A stretch of 64,000 bases of DNA from an uncultured Eubacteriales bacterium (GTDB lineage Bacteria; Bacillota; Clostridia; Oscillospirales; CAG-272): positions 1-64,000 of the forward strand of contig CAKRZE010000012.1 of assembly GCA_934432725.1 (NCBI GenBank), in the 5' to 3' direction. Below are positions 53,484 to 62,018 of this stretch, one piece after another; the first letter of the stretch is position 1, and each line of letters opens with the position of its first letter. The position numbers and the translations under genes are program-made. Below the pieces are notes generated by a model. That model was not told where the DNA came from, did no database searches, and worked only from the letters and a program-made list of their open reading frames with translations.

Positions 53484-53633
53484 CTCCGACCGTCCGGAGC
53501 ACACGGACTGCCAAGCAGCTTTGCAGGTTTGTCAGGCTTTCTTTGCCGGCATAACAGCTGTCGGAGGCGGTGCGGCAGAACAACCGGCGGATTCCGCTGC
53601 GTTTGACCCGAAAGAAAGGATACAGGGTGGATT

Positions 53634-54545
53634 ATGACGTATTGCAATGCAATGTTTGAAACAGAGGAGGAAAAGCTCCGCTTTGTGCTGGAGGGCGAGG
53701 AGCGGTTCCGTACCGGCGTGCATGCGGTAGCGGAACGGATTCTGGCGGCGCGCCCCGGGATCGTGACGCTGTCCGGACCGACCTGCTCCGGGAAGACCAC
53801 GACTGCCAATATTCTGATTGCGCGGCTGGCTGAGAAAGGATTTCGGGTCAGGGTGATTTCAATCGACGATTTTTACAGAAACCGGGATGAGCTGGCAGAA
53901 ATCGCGCGTCAGAAGGGCGTTGCCTATGACTGGGACTCCTTCGCTTCGATCGACTCTGCGGAGCTGAAGCAGTTTATTGACGGGATCCTCGCCGGAAAAA
54001 CCGTGCGCTGTCCAAAGTATGATTTTCTGCGGAAGGAACGGAGCGGCTTTGAAGCCGTTGAGGCGGGGACGTATGACGCCGTTGTGTTTGAGGGGATTCA
54101 GGCGATTTACCCGCAGGTGACGGAGATGTTCGGGGAAGCGGCGGTTTGCAGCGTGTATATCAGCGTGGGGGACGAAATTACGGCGTGCGGCATGGAGTTT
54201 TCTTCCCGCGAGATCCGGTTTCTGAGGCGCTTGGTGCGGGATTATCGGTTCCGCGGCACGCTTCCCGCACAAACCTTTGATGTCTGGCACACCGTGGTGG
54301 AGAATGAAAAGAAAAACATCGAGCCGTATGCCGGATATGCGGAGATGAAAATCGATTCGACGCTGCAATATGAGCTGTTTGTCATTGCGGAGGAGGCTAT
54401 CCGTCTTTTGTCGCAGGTTACGCCGGAGAGCAGCAGCTATTCCGAGGCGCGGAATCTGATTCTTCGGCTGTCCGCGCTTCCGCGGCTGGACAGAAGACTT
54501 GTGCCTGCGGATTCCGTGTTCCGGGAGTTTATCGGAGCCGAATGA
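53634..54545 (+). CDS. Uridine kinase-like protein (P-loop)
   Basis: A 303-residue phosphoribulokinase/uridine kinase family protein. The P-loop LSGPTCSGKTTTA (about 46-58) is followed by VISIDDFYRNRDELAE, WDSFASIDSAEL and YDAVVFEGIQAIYP. The C-terminal RRLVRDYRFRG is the lid-type arginine motif. Family enzymes phosphorylate uridine/cytidine with ATP or GTP. This version is about 100 residues longer than classical uridine kinases, with an extra start and end, so the substrate may differ. The start follows AAAGGATACAGGGTGG. Confidence 0.8.
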   Translation: MTYCNAMFETEEEKLRFVLEGEERFRTGVHAVAERILAARPGIVTLSGPTCSGKTTTANILIARLAEKGFRVRVISIDDFYRNRDELAEIARQKGVAYDWDSFASIDSAELKQFIDGILAGKTVRCPKYDFLRKERSGFEAVEAGTYDAVVFEGIQAIYPQVTEMFGEAAVCSVYISVGDEITACGMEFSSREIRFLRRLVRDYRFRGTLPAQTFDVWHTVVENEKKNIEPYAGYAEMKIDSTLQYELFVIAEEAIRLLSQVTPESSSYSEARNLILRLSALPRLDRRLVPADSVFREFIGAE

Positions 54546-55221
54546 GCGGCAGAACGGAAGCGGTCGACCGCGGCGGGCGCGGATGCCGGGCGGCGTGCCG
54601 CTCCTGCGGAAGCGCATCGGAGCCGGGGACTGCGGTCGGAAGCCGTCTTTGAACATGCTTTGAAGGCACGGACTGCGGCGGGTGCCGGCTTTGAGAGAAT
54701 TTTTTGAAGGCACGGACTGCGGCGGGTGCCGTTTTGTCTTTGCCGCCTTGGAGAAAGCCCGTTTTCCGGGCGCGGCGCCGTCTTCCTCTCCGGATTGTCA
54801 GTTCCGGATTGTCAGATTCACGGGCTTGTGCTGCCCGGAAGGCAGACAGAGACAGGCGGGAAAGCGCGCACAGCTGTCCTGTCCCACGGCTTGATGAGAA
54901 GCCCCCGGACTGCCGGACGCGGGCTGCTTGCTGCACAGCACCGGGTCGGGCAGAGGCGCTGCCCGTCGGGCGGAAGGGAGTCTGCGAACCGCTGCGGAAG
55001 CGGCTTTCGGCTCCGGACAGCACAGTGCGCGGAGAAAACCGGCTCACGGCTCCGCAGGCCCACAAATGGGAAGTATACGCATCGGAAGGACGCGCCCGGC
55101 AGAAAGGCCGGAGCACGGAGCCGACAGGCAGCTCACGCGGCTGTGTGCCGCGCCGTCCGCTGCCTGCTGCGGAGATTCTGCCCGGCAGAGGTCGTCCGAT
55201 TCCGGAAGAAAGGATATCATA
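54546..55221. other. Intergenic stretch with a 29-bp direct repeat
   Basis: About 675 bases without a supported gene. A 29-bp direct repeat (TTTGAAGGCACGGACTGCGG plus nine bases) is at 54659-54687 and 54703-54731. Open frames are arginine-rich. Confidence 0.5.
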
Positions 55222-56493
55222 ATGAAGCTTTTGCTGCGAGACGTCTGCCTTCCTGACGGCGGACAGGGACATGTTGCTATAGAAAATGACAGGATCATGT
55301 CGGTTACAAAAACGGTGCCGGAGGGAAGATTCGACCGCATTTTGGATTGCAGACGGCGGCTTGTGCTGCCGGGGCTGTATAACGCGCATACGCACGCTGC
55401 CATGCAGCTGTTCCGCGGCTATGGAGAGGATCTCCCGCTGCAAAGATGGCTGGAGGAGCGGATTTTTCCGGCAGAGGATAAGCTGACCGCACAGGCAGTC
55501 TATACGGCATCGCTGTTTGCTGCGGCGGAAATGATCCGGAACGGCATCGTGTCCTTTTCGGATATGTACTACTTTTCCGATCAGACGGTGAGGGCGGTCA
55601 TGGAGTCCGGCATGAAGGCGAACATTTCCCGTTCGATCGTGTCCTTTGATCCTGCGGCAGACTTTCGCAGGGACAGCCGCTATCTGGAGGCGGTGTCCCT
55701 GTTTGAGCAGTACAACGGGGTAGCCGACGGCAGGATCCGGGTGGATATGAGCCTGCATGCGGAATATACCAATGTGGAGGGCATGTGCCGCACGGTTGCC
55801 GGGTATGCGGCTTCGCACGGCGCACGCATTCAGATACATGTTTCCGAAACAGAAAAGGAGCATAAGGAGTGCATCGCAAGGCATCATATGACGCCGATGG
55901 CGTTCCTTGCAGAGTGCGGCGTTCTGGATGTGCCGGTTTCGGCGGCGCACTGCGTCTGGGTGGATGAAAACGATATGGAGCTGATGCACGAAAAGGGCGT
56001 GGTTGCCGTTCATAACCCGGTTTCCAATCTGAAGCTCGGCTCCGGGGTGATGCCGCTTGCCGGGATGGAGCGGGCAGGGGTGACGGTTGCGCTCGGAACC
56101 GACGGTGCGGCATCCAACAATACGCTGGACATCATGAAGGAAATGCATGTGGCTTCTATCCTGCATAAGGGGATCTGCCACAGTCCGGAGCGGTTTCCCG
56201 CAGGCTCCTTTCTTAGGATGGCGACCGAAAACGGCGCGCTTGCGCAGGGCAGATGCGATTCGGGCAGGATCGCCCCGGGAATGAAGGCAGATCTGATTCT
56301 GATCGATCTGGATGCGGTCAACAATATTCCGATGTACGATCCGGTATACACGGCAGTGTACAGCGCCAATGCTTCGAATGTCTGCCTGACCATGGCAGAC
56401 GGGAGGATCCTCTGGGAAAACGGCGTATATACCGGCATCGATATGGAAAAACTGAAATATGAGATGAGGGAAATCTGTGAAAAATACTTCTAA
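55222..56493 (+). CDS. mtaD: Amidohydrolase (MtaD: methylthioadenosine/S-adenosylhomocysteine deaminase family)
   Basis: A 423-residue zinc amidohydrolase. The metal ligands H56 and H58 lie in NAHTHAAMQLFRG, with later SLHAEYTN, IQIHVSETEKEH and ALGTDGAASNN. This is the family that deaminates 5'-methylthioadenosine, S-adenosylhomocysteine or related purine nucleosides. The length is normal. The ATG at 55222 follows GAAAGGA. Its end overlaps the next gene's start by 17 bases, so the two are co-translated. The exact nucleoside cannot be read from sequence. Confidence 0.88.
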   Translation: MKLLLRDVCLPDGGQGHVAIENDRIMSVTKTVPEGRFDRILDCRRRLVLPGLYNAHTHAAMQLFRGYGEDLPLQRWLEERIFPAEDKLTAQAVYTASLFAAAEMIRNGIVSFSDMYYFSDQTVRAVMESGMKANISRSIVSFDPAADFRRDSRYLEAVSLFEQYNGVADGRIRVDMSLHAEYTNVEGMCRTVAGYAASHGARIQIHVSETEKEHKECIARHHMTPMAFLAECGVLDVPVSAAHCVWVDENDMELMHEKGVVAVHNPVSNLKLGSGVMPLAGMERAGVTVALGTDGAASNNTLDIMKEMHVASILHKGICHSPERFPAGSFLRMATENGALAQGRCDSGRIAPGMKADLILIDLDAVNNIPMYDPVYTAVYSANASNVCLTMADGRILWENGVYTGIDMEKLKYEMREICEKYF

Positions 56494-58177
56494 AAACTCC
56501 TCGCATCTTCTGTTTTCCGGAGTTCTTGCACTTACCGTCGGAAATGTGCTGGTCAAGATCATCGGCGCGCTTCTGAAGGTCCCCCTGCATCGGATTCTGG
56601 GCGACGGGGGCATGTCTTATTATAATGTGGCAAATGACCTGTACGTCTGGCTGTATACGGTTTCGACGGCGGGCGTTCCGGTCGCGCTTTCCATTCTGAC
56701 ATCGGATGCGCGTGCCAAGGGAAATGTGCGCGAGGTAAAGAAAATCTTCCGGGTATCCCTGACGGTCTTCTCCCTGATCGGCTTTTTCGGCATGCTGATC
56801 ATGCTGGTCGGCTCAAAGGCGTTTGCGCACCTGTATAAAATCGATAACGCCTATTACGCGATTATGGCGATTGCTCCGACGCTGTTTTTCATCTGCATCG
56901 TGTCGGTGTACCGCGGCTATTTTCAGGGTCACCAGAACATGGTGCCGACGGCGGTCTCCGAGATCATCGAGGCGCTCGGCAAGCTGATCATCGGGATCAG
57001 TCTGGCGAAATACGCGGCGGCGCAGGGCTATGAAATGTGGATTGTCTCGGCGTATACGCTGATCGGACTTTCCATCGGAACCGGGTTGGGCATGGTGTAC
57101 CTGTTCATCACAAGGCTCTGCTTCCGTGCGCCTCTGCCCGAGCCTCGCACGGTGCCTTCGCACGGCAGACTCCGGGTGCACTCCACCAAAAAGATACTGC
57201 GGATGATTCTGGCGGTCGGCATCCCGATCACCGTCAGCTCCTCGGTGCTTCCGTTCACCAACGTTCTGGACGGAATCATTCTGTCCAACCGCCTTCAGTC
57301 GATCGGATATGCGGAGGAGGTCGTGGAATCGCTGTTCGGAAACTATAAGACGCTGGCGATTACCATGTTCAACCTGCCGCCGGTTCTGATTTATCCGATC
57401 GCTTCCTCCATTGTGCCGTATCTGACCGCTGCCCGCGCCTCCGGAAACCGGAAGAGGGTCCGGATGACACTGGACAGCTCGCTCAGGATCTGTTCGCTGA
57501 TCTCGCTGCCCTGCGCCATCGGGATGTCGGTTCTGTCCGAGCCGATCCTGAAGCTTTTGTTCCCGGAGGCATCCGCGAAAATGGCTGCTCCGCTTCTGAG
57601 CGTGCTGGCGCTGGCGATTTTCCCTCTGGCGATGTTCAGCATTACAAACGCGATTCTTCAGTCGCAGAAGCTGGAACGGCTTCCGATCCTTTCGATCGCG
57701 GCTGGCTCCGCAGTCAAGCTGCTCTCCAGCTACATACTGATCGGAATCAGGCAGATCGGTATGTATGGGGCACCGATCGGTACCTGCCTGTGCTATCTGA
57801 CGACTATGCTTATCAATTTCCGCTTTATGAAGCAGCGGACCGGGTACGCTCCTCGGATATCCCGCGTGTTTCTCAGACCGTTTGTCTGTGCGTTTTTGTG
57901 CGGACTGACAGCCTCTCTGTCCTATGCCGGACTTTCAAGGGTGCTCGGGACCGGAAGGCTTGTGACGGTGCTTGCCATTCTTTTGGCGGCGGCGGTTTAT
58001 CTTTTCTCGGTATTCCGCCTGCACGGCGTGACAAAGGGCGATATTCTGATGCTTCCGAAGGGAGCCTCTATCTATCGGCTCCTTTGCAGAGTGAAGCTTA
58101 TCAAGGAGGTGCCGACCGGTGTCAGAGGAAGAAGCCTGCCGCCTGAAAGAGGCGCTGACCGACGGAACGGTTTTTGA
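56477..58177 (+). CDS. SpoVB/MurJ-type polysaccharide flippase
   Basis: A 566-residue MOP-superfamily flippase with about 14 membrane segments (LALTVGNVLVKIIGALLK at the start, YRGYFQGHQNMVPTAVSEII, FNLPPVLIYPIASSIVPYL). It resembles SpoVB/YabM-type lipid II or teichoic precursor flippases of Firmicutes; here it is next to the mazG-hup-yabP group, as in Bacillus. The start is a GTG with GAGGG upstream, overlapping mtaD. The hydrophilic C-terminal tail (about 40 residues) also contains the mazG ribosome site. Confidence 0.88.
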   Translation: MKNTSKNSSHLLFSGVLALTVGNVLVKIIGALLKVPLHRILGDGGMSYYNVANDLYVWLYTVSTAGVPVALSILTSDARAKGNVREVKKIFRVSLTVFSLIGFFGMLIMLVGSKAFAHLYKIDNAYYAIMAIAPTLFFICIVSVYRGYFQGHQNMVPTAVSEIIEALGKLIIGISLAKYAAAQGYEMWIVSAYTLIGLSIGTGLGMVYLFITRLCFRAPLPEPRTVPSHGRLRVHSTKKILRMILAVGIPITVSSSVLPFTNVLDGIILSNRLQSIGYAEEVVESLFGNYKTLAITMFNLPPVLIYPIASSIVPYLTAARASGNRKRVRMTLDSSLRICSLISLPCAIGMSVLSEPILKLLFPEASAKMAAPLLSVLALAIFPLAMFSITNAILQSQKLERLPILSIAAGSAVKLLSSYILIGIRQIGMYGAPIGTCLCYLTTMLINFRFMKQRTGYAPRISRVFLRPFVCAFLCGLTASLSYAGLSRVLGTGRLVTVLAILLAAAVYLFSVFRLHGVTKGDILMLPKGASIYRLLCRVKLIKEVPTGVRGRSLPPERGADRRNGF

Positions 58178-58874
58178 TACGGAGGAGCTGCATGCGCTTG
58201 TAAGGCTGCTCCGCTCGGAATGGGGCTGCCCGTGGGACCGGGAGCAGACGCATGAGAGTATCCGGCAGAACTTCATCGAGGAGGCATATGAGGCGGCGGA
58301 GGCAATTGACCGGGGAGACCCGGCGATGCTGCGCGAGGAGCTGGGCGACGTGCTGTTTCAGGTGATGTTTCATACGGTTCTGGCGGAGGAGGACGGCGCT
58401 TTTGCGTGGCGGGATGTGGTCACGGAGGTGTGCCGGAAGATGGTGGTCAGGCATCCGCATGTATTCGGTGATGCCGTGCTGCAAAATGCCGGAGAGGTCC
58501 TTGCGGGCTGGGATGCCATAAAAGCAAGCACAAAAGAGCAGAAAACGCCTGCCGATGCGGTAAACGCGGTGGCAAAGACGCTTCCGGCGCTGATGCGCAC
58601 CCAGAAGATCGTCAAGCGCTCCGGCTTTCTTTCGGAGAGCGGCGGCGCGGATGCCGCAGAGTCTGCGGCAGGGTGGCTCTCGGGGCTGACCGGAGAAGGT
58701 CCGGGGGACGCCTCGGGCACCGGATGAGCCTTGGGCAAGGCGCTGTTTTTCCTGTGCGCCTATGCGCAAAAGACAGGGCAGGATGCAGAGGAGGCCCTGA
58801 CGCGGTATGCGGATGCTTTTGCTGCCCGGCTCGGGAGAGAGGCGGAGCATGCGCAGGAGACTGCGGGGAAATAG
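58119..58874 (+). pseudogene. mazG: MazG pyrophosphohydrolase interrupted by an in-frame TGA
   Basis: MazG hydrolyses canonical or damaged NTPs to NMPs. It starts at a GTG with AAGGAGGT, overlapping the flippase end by 59 bases. The N-terminal MazG domain has the catalytic acids in NFIEEAYEAAEAID and REELGDVLFQVMFHTV (about 50-90). The frame stops with TGA at 58725 after 202 residues, but the next 48 codons stay open to TAG at 58872 and read like the missing MazG end (ALGKALFFLCAYAQKTGQ, EEALTRYADAFAARL). So the last helical part is lost, unless the TGA is misread or is a sequencing error. The catalytic half may still work. Confidence 0.75.
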
Positions 58875-59179
58875 TACCGGAAGACTGTAAGGCGCTTGCC
58901 TGCACCGGGAGCCCGCGGCTGTATGAAAGATGCGGCAGACGGGTAAAATGTCTGGTCCCCGCAGGAATAATCGGGGGTGCCCACCGGAGGGTACGGCTGC
59001 TTTGGGGCTGAGAGACGGAGCGGCTTCGGCGGGAGGTTTTTCTTTGGCATGCCCCTTCTGTCATCGGGGGAAGGCGGCGGCACGGGTTTCCCACCCGATG
59101 CGGAATGCACGGGCGTTCTTTTGGATTTGCGGAAAATCCGGGCAGCACACATTTTTCCCTGTGAAAATGGCAAATCCTC
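58875..59179. other. Intergenic stretch before hup
   Basis: About 300 bases between mazG and the hup promoter. Short hairpins are visible (for example CAGAC/GTCTG at about 58935-58953 and CCCCG/CGGGG at about 58957-58975), but I do not recognise a known RNA motif. Confidence 0.5.
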
Positions 59180-59208
59180 TTGCAAAAAGTCTGAAATAAT
59201 GGTATACT
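59180..59208 (+). promoter_or_regulatory. hup promoter
   Basis: TTGCAA (59180-59185), 17-base spacer, TATACT (59203-59208), 45 bases upstream of the start codon. Confidence 0.8.
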
Positions 59209-59252
59209 GAAATTCCATGAATATTTAGTGGTTTGAAAGGACAAGCATTCAT

Positions 59253-59522
59253 ATGACAAAAGCAAATTTGGTAGATGCGGTCGCAGAAAAGACCGGAATG
59301 AAGAAAAAGGATGCAGAGACTGCCGTGAGCGCAGTTTTTGATGCAATGAAGGATGCGCTGATTGCGGGCGAAAAGGTTCAGATCGTCGGCTTCGGCACCT
59401 TTAATGTGAAGGAGCGCGCTGAAAGAGAGGGCAGAAATCCTTATACGGGCGAAGCGATGAAGATCGCCGCCTCCAAGCACGTTTCCTTTACCATCGGCAA
59501 GACGCTGAAGGATCAGCTGTAA
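59253..59522 (+). CDS. hup: DNA-binding protein HU
   Basis: An 89-residue histone-like protein that bends and compacts DNA. The HU pattern is complete: MTKANLVDAVAEKTGMKKKD, VQIVGFGTFNVKERAEREGR (arm start), NPYTGEAMKIAASKHVSF and the end FTIGKTLKDQL. It has its own promoter and a palindrome behind it, so it is a separate abundant transcript within the mazG-yabP group. Confidence 0.95.
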   Translation: MTKANLVDAVAEKTGMKKKDAETAVSAVFDAMKDALIAGEKVQIVGFGTFNVKERAEREGRNPYTGEAMKIAASKHVSFTIGKTLKDQL

Positions 59523-59536
59523 TCCGGATATGACAA

Positions 59537-59563
59537 GCCGGGAGGGCTTTGGGCTCTCCCGGC
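59537..59563 (+). terminator. Hairpin after hup
   Basis: GCCGGGAG pairs with CTCCCGGC (loop GGCTTTGGGCT) followed by a weak ATTTGAAAAA; it may act as a partial terminator. Confidence 0.55.
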
Positions 59564-59753
59564 ATTTGAAAAAGGGCAGAAACGGCAGTACGGGCTTCCC
59601 GTTTATACGGGCGCCGGACTGCCTGCGGCTGGGACAGAGCCGCACGGACAGGCGGTTTCCGGTTTGCCGGAGCCGCGTTTTCAAACGCTTGTGAACGAGC
59701 GGTCTGCGGAGAACGGTATTTCTGCCGGACCGGCACGGAAATGGACGGAAGGT

Positions 59754-59996
59754 ATGAGACTGGATAAGTTTTTAAAGGTTTCCCGCGTCATCAAGCGGCG
59801 CACGGTTGCCAATGAAGCGTGCGATGCATCGCATGTGCTGGTGAATGACAAGCCCGCAAAGGCATCCTATGAGGTGAAAACGGGGGATGTCATTGAGATC
59901 CGGTTCGGGTCAAGAACCATGAAGCTCCGGGTCAGGGACGTGAAGGAGCACACACTCAAGGCGGAGGCTGCCGATCTGTATGAGGTGATTCCGTAA
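59754..59996 (+). CDS. rqcP: S4-domain RNA-binding protein RqcP (YabO)
   Basis: An 80-residue S4-domain protein with MRLDKFLKVSRVIKRRTVA, then HVLVNDKPAKASYEVKTGD and IRFGSRTMKLRVRDVKE. RqcP works with RqcH on stalled large ribosomal subunits to add alanine tails to unfinished proteins. The ATG at 59754 follows GGAAGGT. The position between hup and yabP is the standard Firmicute order. Confidence 0.9.
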   Translation: MRLDKFLKVSRVIKRRTVANEACDASHVLVNDKPAKASYEVKTGDVIEIRFGSRTMKLRVRDVKEHTLKAEAADLYEVIP

Positions 59997-60083
59997 CGGC
60001 GCAGGGGCGGTTCTTAGGTTATATCTCCGATGCTGCCTGCATATACTGAGGCAGGATTCAAGAGCGAAGGAGAGTGTGACGGA

Positions 60084-60389
60084 ATGGGCATTGCGGAAAC
60101 AGGCGCGGAGGGACGCGCCGCCCGGGAGCCGGTGCATCATCTGACGATGCAGAGCCGGAAGCTTTTGACGCTTTCGGGCGCTGAGGATGTTTGCAGCTTT
60201 GATGAGCGGAATATCGTGATTCGGACCGTGTGCGGACTGTTATCGGTGGATGGCGAGGGACTGCATATTCTGAAGCTGGATACCGATCGCGGAGAGCTTT
60301 CGATTGAGGGTACGGTGAACGGGCTGTTTTATATGGAACAACGAGGCGATGCGGCAGGCGGGAAAAAACGCAGGTCGCTGTTCCGCTAG
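60084..60389 (+). CDS. yabP: Sporulation protein YabP
   Basis: A 101-residue YabP protein, involved in spore coat or outer layer assembly under mother-cell control. Typical stretches: HHLTMQSRKLLTLSGAEDVC, SFDERNIVIRTVCGLLSVDG, HILKLDTDRGELSIEGTVNG. The ATG at 60084 lies nine bases after GAAGGAGAG. It is followed by yabQ after two bases. Confidence 0.92.
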   Translation: MGIAETGAEGRAAREPVHHLTMQSRKLLTLSGAEDVCSFDERNIVIRTVCGLLSVDGEGLHILKLDTDRGELSIEGTVNGLFYMEQRGDAAGGKKRRSLFR

Positions 60390-60391
60390 CT

Positions 60392-61243
60392 ATGTACATA
60401 TCGCAGGGGACTTATGCCGCATATTTTCTCTGGTCTCTTTTCGGCGGTGTTCTGCTGGGCGTTTTATATGATGTATTCCGGATTATACGGATTGCTTCCG
60501 CGCGCGAAAGCGGGGGCGGACTTCCGGAGGGCGTGCGGGACGGTCTTTTGAAGAAGCGGGCAGGCAGAGAAGCCGGTCCGGCGGAGTCAGCCCCCTTGGA
60601 GGCTTCGGTTCCGGACGGCGGGGCGGAGAATGCTGCACGGGACAGAAAAAAAGCCGCGCGGCACGCGGAAAAGGCTTCTATGCGGCGTGGCGGAGGGGTG
60701 GAGCGGTGCGCTCCGGAATACTCCCCGGATGCGGCGGGAGCTGCCCGGACGGAGATAAAAGCCGAATCGGACGGGGAATGCGGGACCGGAGCCGGACGGA
60801 GGGCAGCTCCGAAGGGCGCTTCTTTTGCAGCTCTGTATGATCGGTTGTTCTGGCTTTCCGTCTTTCTGGAGGACCTTCTGTTCTTTCTGACTGCCGCCTG
60901 TGTGATGGCGCTGATTACGTATCAGCTGAACTACGGTCGATTCCGCTGGTTTGCGCTTGCCGCAGCGTGCGGAGGCTTTGCGGCGTACTATTTTACGGTC
61001 GGGCGTCTGGTGATGCTGGTTTCGGGGACGCTGCTGCTGTTTCTCAGGAGGGCTGCGGAGCTGTTGTGGCGCGTGACGGTAGTTCCTGTCCGGAAGGGCC
61101 TTGTCTGGTGCTTCGGCGGGATATGGCGCATGCTGAATCGGCAGGCTGCGGTACGTCGGACTGTCCGCACGGAAAAGAGGATGCTCCGGGAGGCGAAGGA
61201 CGGCTTCCGGGAGCAGAACGGACGGGGGATCCGGCGGCTTTGA
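60392..61243 (+). CDS. yabQ: Sporulation membrane protein YabQ with long insert
   Basis: A 283-residue YabQ protein, required for spore cortex formation in Bacillus. The first segment (YAAYFLWSLFGGVLLGVLYD) is followed by a charged, low-complexity insert of about 105 residues (about 35-145), then the normal second and third membrane segments (LFWLSVFLEDLLFFLTAACV, WFALAAACGGFAAYYFTVGR). The C-terminal part is a long basic helical tail. YabQ is normally around 180-200 residues, so the insert is unusual. The ribosome site is weak, so translation is probably coupled to yabP. Confidence 0.9.
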   Translation: MYISQGTYAAYFLWSLFGGVLLGVLYDVFRIIRIASARESGGGLPEGVRDGLLKKRAGREAGPAESAPLEASVPDGGAENAARDRKKAARHAEKASMRRGGGVERCAPEYSPDAAGAARTEIKAESDGECGTGAGRRAAPKGASFAALYDRLFWLSVFLEDLLFFLTAACVMALITYQLNYGRFRWFALAAACGGFAAYYFTVGRLVMLVSGTLLLFLRRAAELLWRVTVVPVRKGLVWCFGGIWRMLNRQAAVRRTVRTEKRMLREAKDGFREQNGRGIRRL

Positions 61244-61495
61244 CCGGAGCCTTGCCGCAAACGGGAGGCTGCTGAAGGGACCCGGTGCAGGCGCTCTGCT
61301 GTGCCGCTTTGGACTTGCCGGCGGGGCTGCGGGCACAGGGAATCCGTGCTGTGCGGTCCGGCTGAAGGCGCATGAAAAGAGCTGCCGCACGGCTTTTCCG
61401 GAAAGCCGCAAAGAAGTCCCGGCGCCGTCAGGGTGCCGCTCGGACGAATAAAAAGTAAGACGGAGCGGAGGATTTCCGCTCGGAAAAAGGAGGAC
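61244..61495 (+). other. Gap between yabQ and divIC
   Basis: About 250 bases, no supported gene; an AAAGGAGG site ends it. Confidence 0.4.
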
Positions 61496-61501
61496 ATGAC
61501 C

Positions 61502-61780
61502 ATGAGAACCCGCGGAAGACTGACGCTGTTTATGAAGCTGGCGGTATTTGTTTTCGTTTCCTTCTGTATTATCAATATTTTCCGGCTGCAAATGGAGTAC
61601 AATGATCTCCGGGCGCAGGCGGAGGAGCTGGAAGCGCAGAAGCAGGCATATGAGGATGATATTGAAAAAAAGCAGGAACAGCTTGAAAAGGTTTTTGACG
61701 ATGCGTACATCATGGATATTGCCCGCGACAAGCTGAATTACTGCATGCCGGATGAAATTGTGATTTACAACGACAGGTAA
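61502..61780 (+). CDS. divIC: Septum protein DivIC/FtsB-type
   Basis: A 92-residue bitopic protein with a short cytoplasmic start (MRTRGRLTLFMK), one membrane segment (LAVFVFVSFCIINIF) and a coiled coil (YNDLRAQAEELEAQKQAYED, DIEKKQEQLEKVFDDAY) ending in the family's RDKLNYCMPDEIVIYN. DivIC acts with FtsL and DivIB in septum formation. The ATG at 61502 is eight bases after AAAGGAGG; the ATG at 61496 sits too close to it. The order yabP-yabQ-divIC is conserved in spore formers. Confidence 0.9.
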   Translation: MRTRGRLTLFMKLAVFVFVSFCIINIFRLQMEYNDLRAQAEELEAQKQAYEDDIEKKQEQLEKVFDDAYIMDIARDKLNYCMPDEIVIYNDR

Positions 61781-61845
61781 AGGTCATATTTTTGCGGTTT
61801 TCCGGGATTTTCGTGAAATATGAACGGCTTTGCAACCGGAATGCG

Positions 61846-61874
61846 TTGATTTTTTTACAATTATAAGGTATACT
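61846..61874 (+). promoter_or_regulatory. Promoter upstream of the last gene
   Basis: TTGATT (61846-61851), 17-base spacer, TATACT (61869-61874). A strong terminator follows immediately. Confidence 0.65.
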
Positions 61875-61876
61875 GT

Positions 61877-61916
61877 AGGCTGTACATGGATTTTGTCCGT
61901 GTACAGCCTGTTTTTT
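61877..61916 (+). terminator. Intrinsic terminator overlapping the presumed start site
   Basis: AGGCTGTACA (61877-61886) pairs with TGTACAGCCT (61900-61909), followed by GTTTTTT. It may end the divIC transcript, or attenuate the promoter just upstream. Confidence 0.8.
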
Positions 61917-62018
61917 CGGCGGCGGGTGCGGGATCGGACCTTCTGCCCGAAATACGCGGCAGCAGCAGTTTACGGGAAAGGATGCTTTCGGATTTTCCGG
62001 AGGATAAGGCGATAGAAT

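Noticed and set aside
54529..56613. Long minus-strand open frame (694 codons) opposite the amidohydrolase and flippase start
   Set aside because: Arginine- and proline-rich, no motif, lies opposite genes with intact catalytic residues.
58725..58727. TGA as selenocysteine codon
   Set aside because: MazG is not a known selenoprotein, no clear selenocysteine insertion hairpin is seen right after it, and no such residue is expected at this place.
58875..59179. A riboswitch or structured RNA before hup
   Set aside because: Hairpins exist, but I could not match any known riboswitch core, and the hup promoter lies after them.
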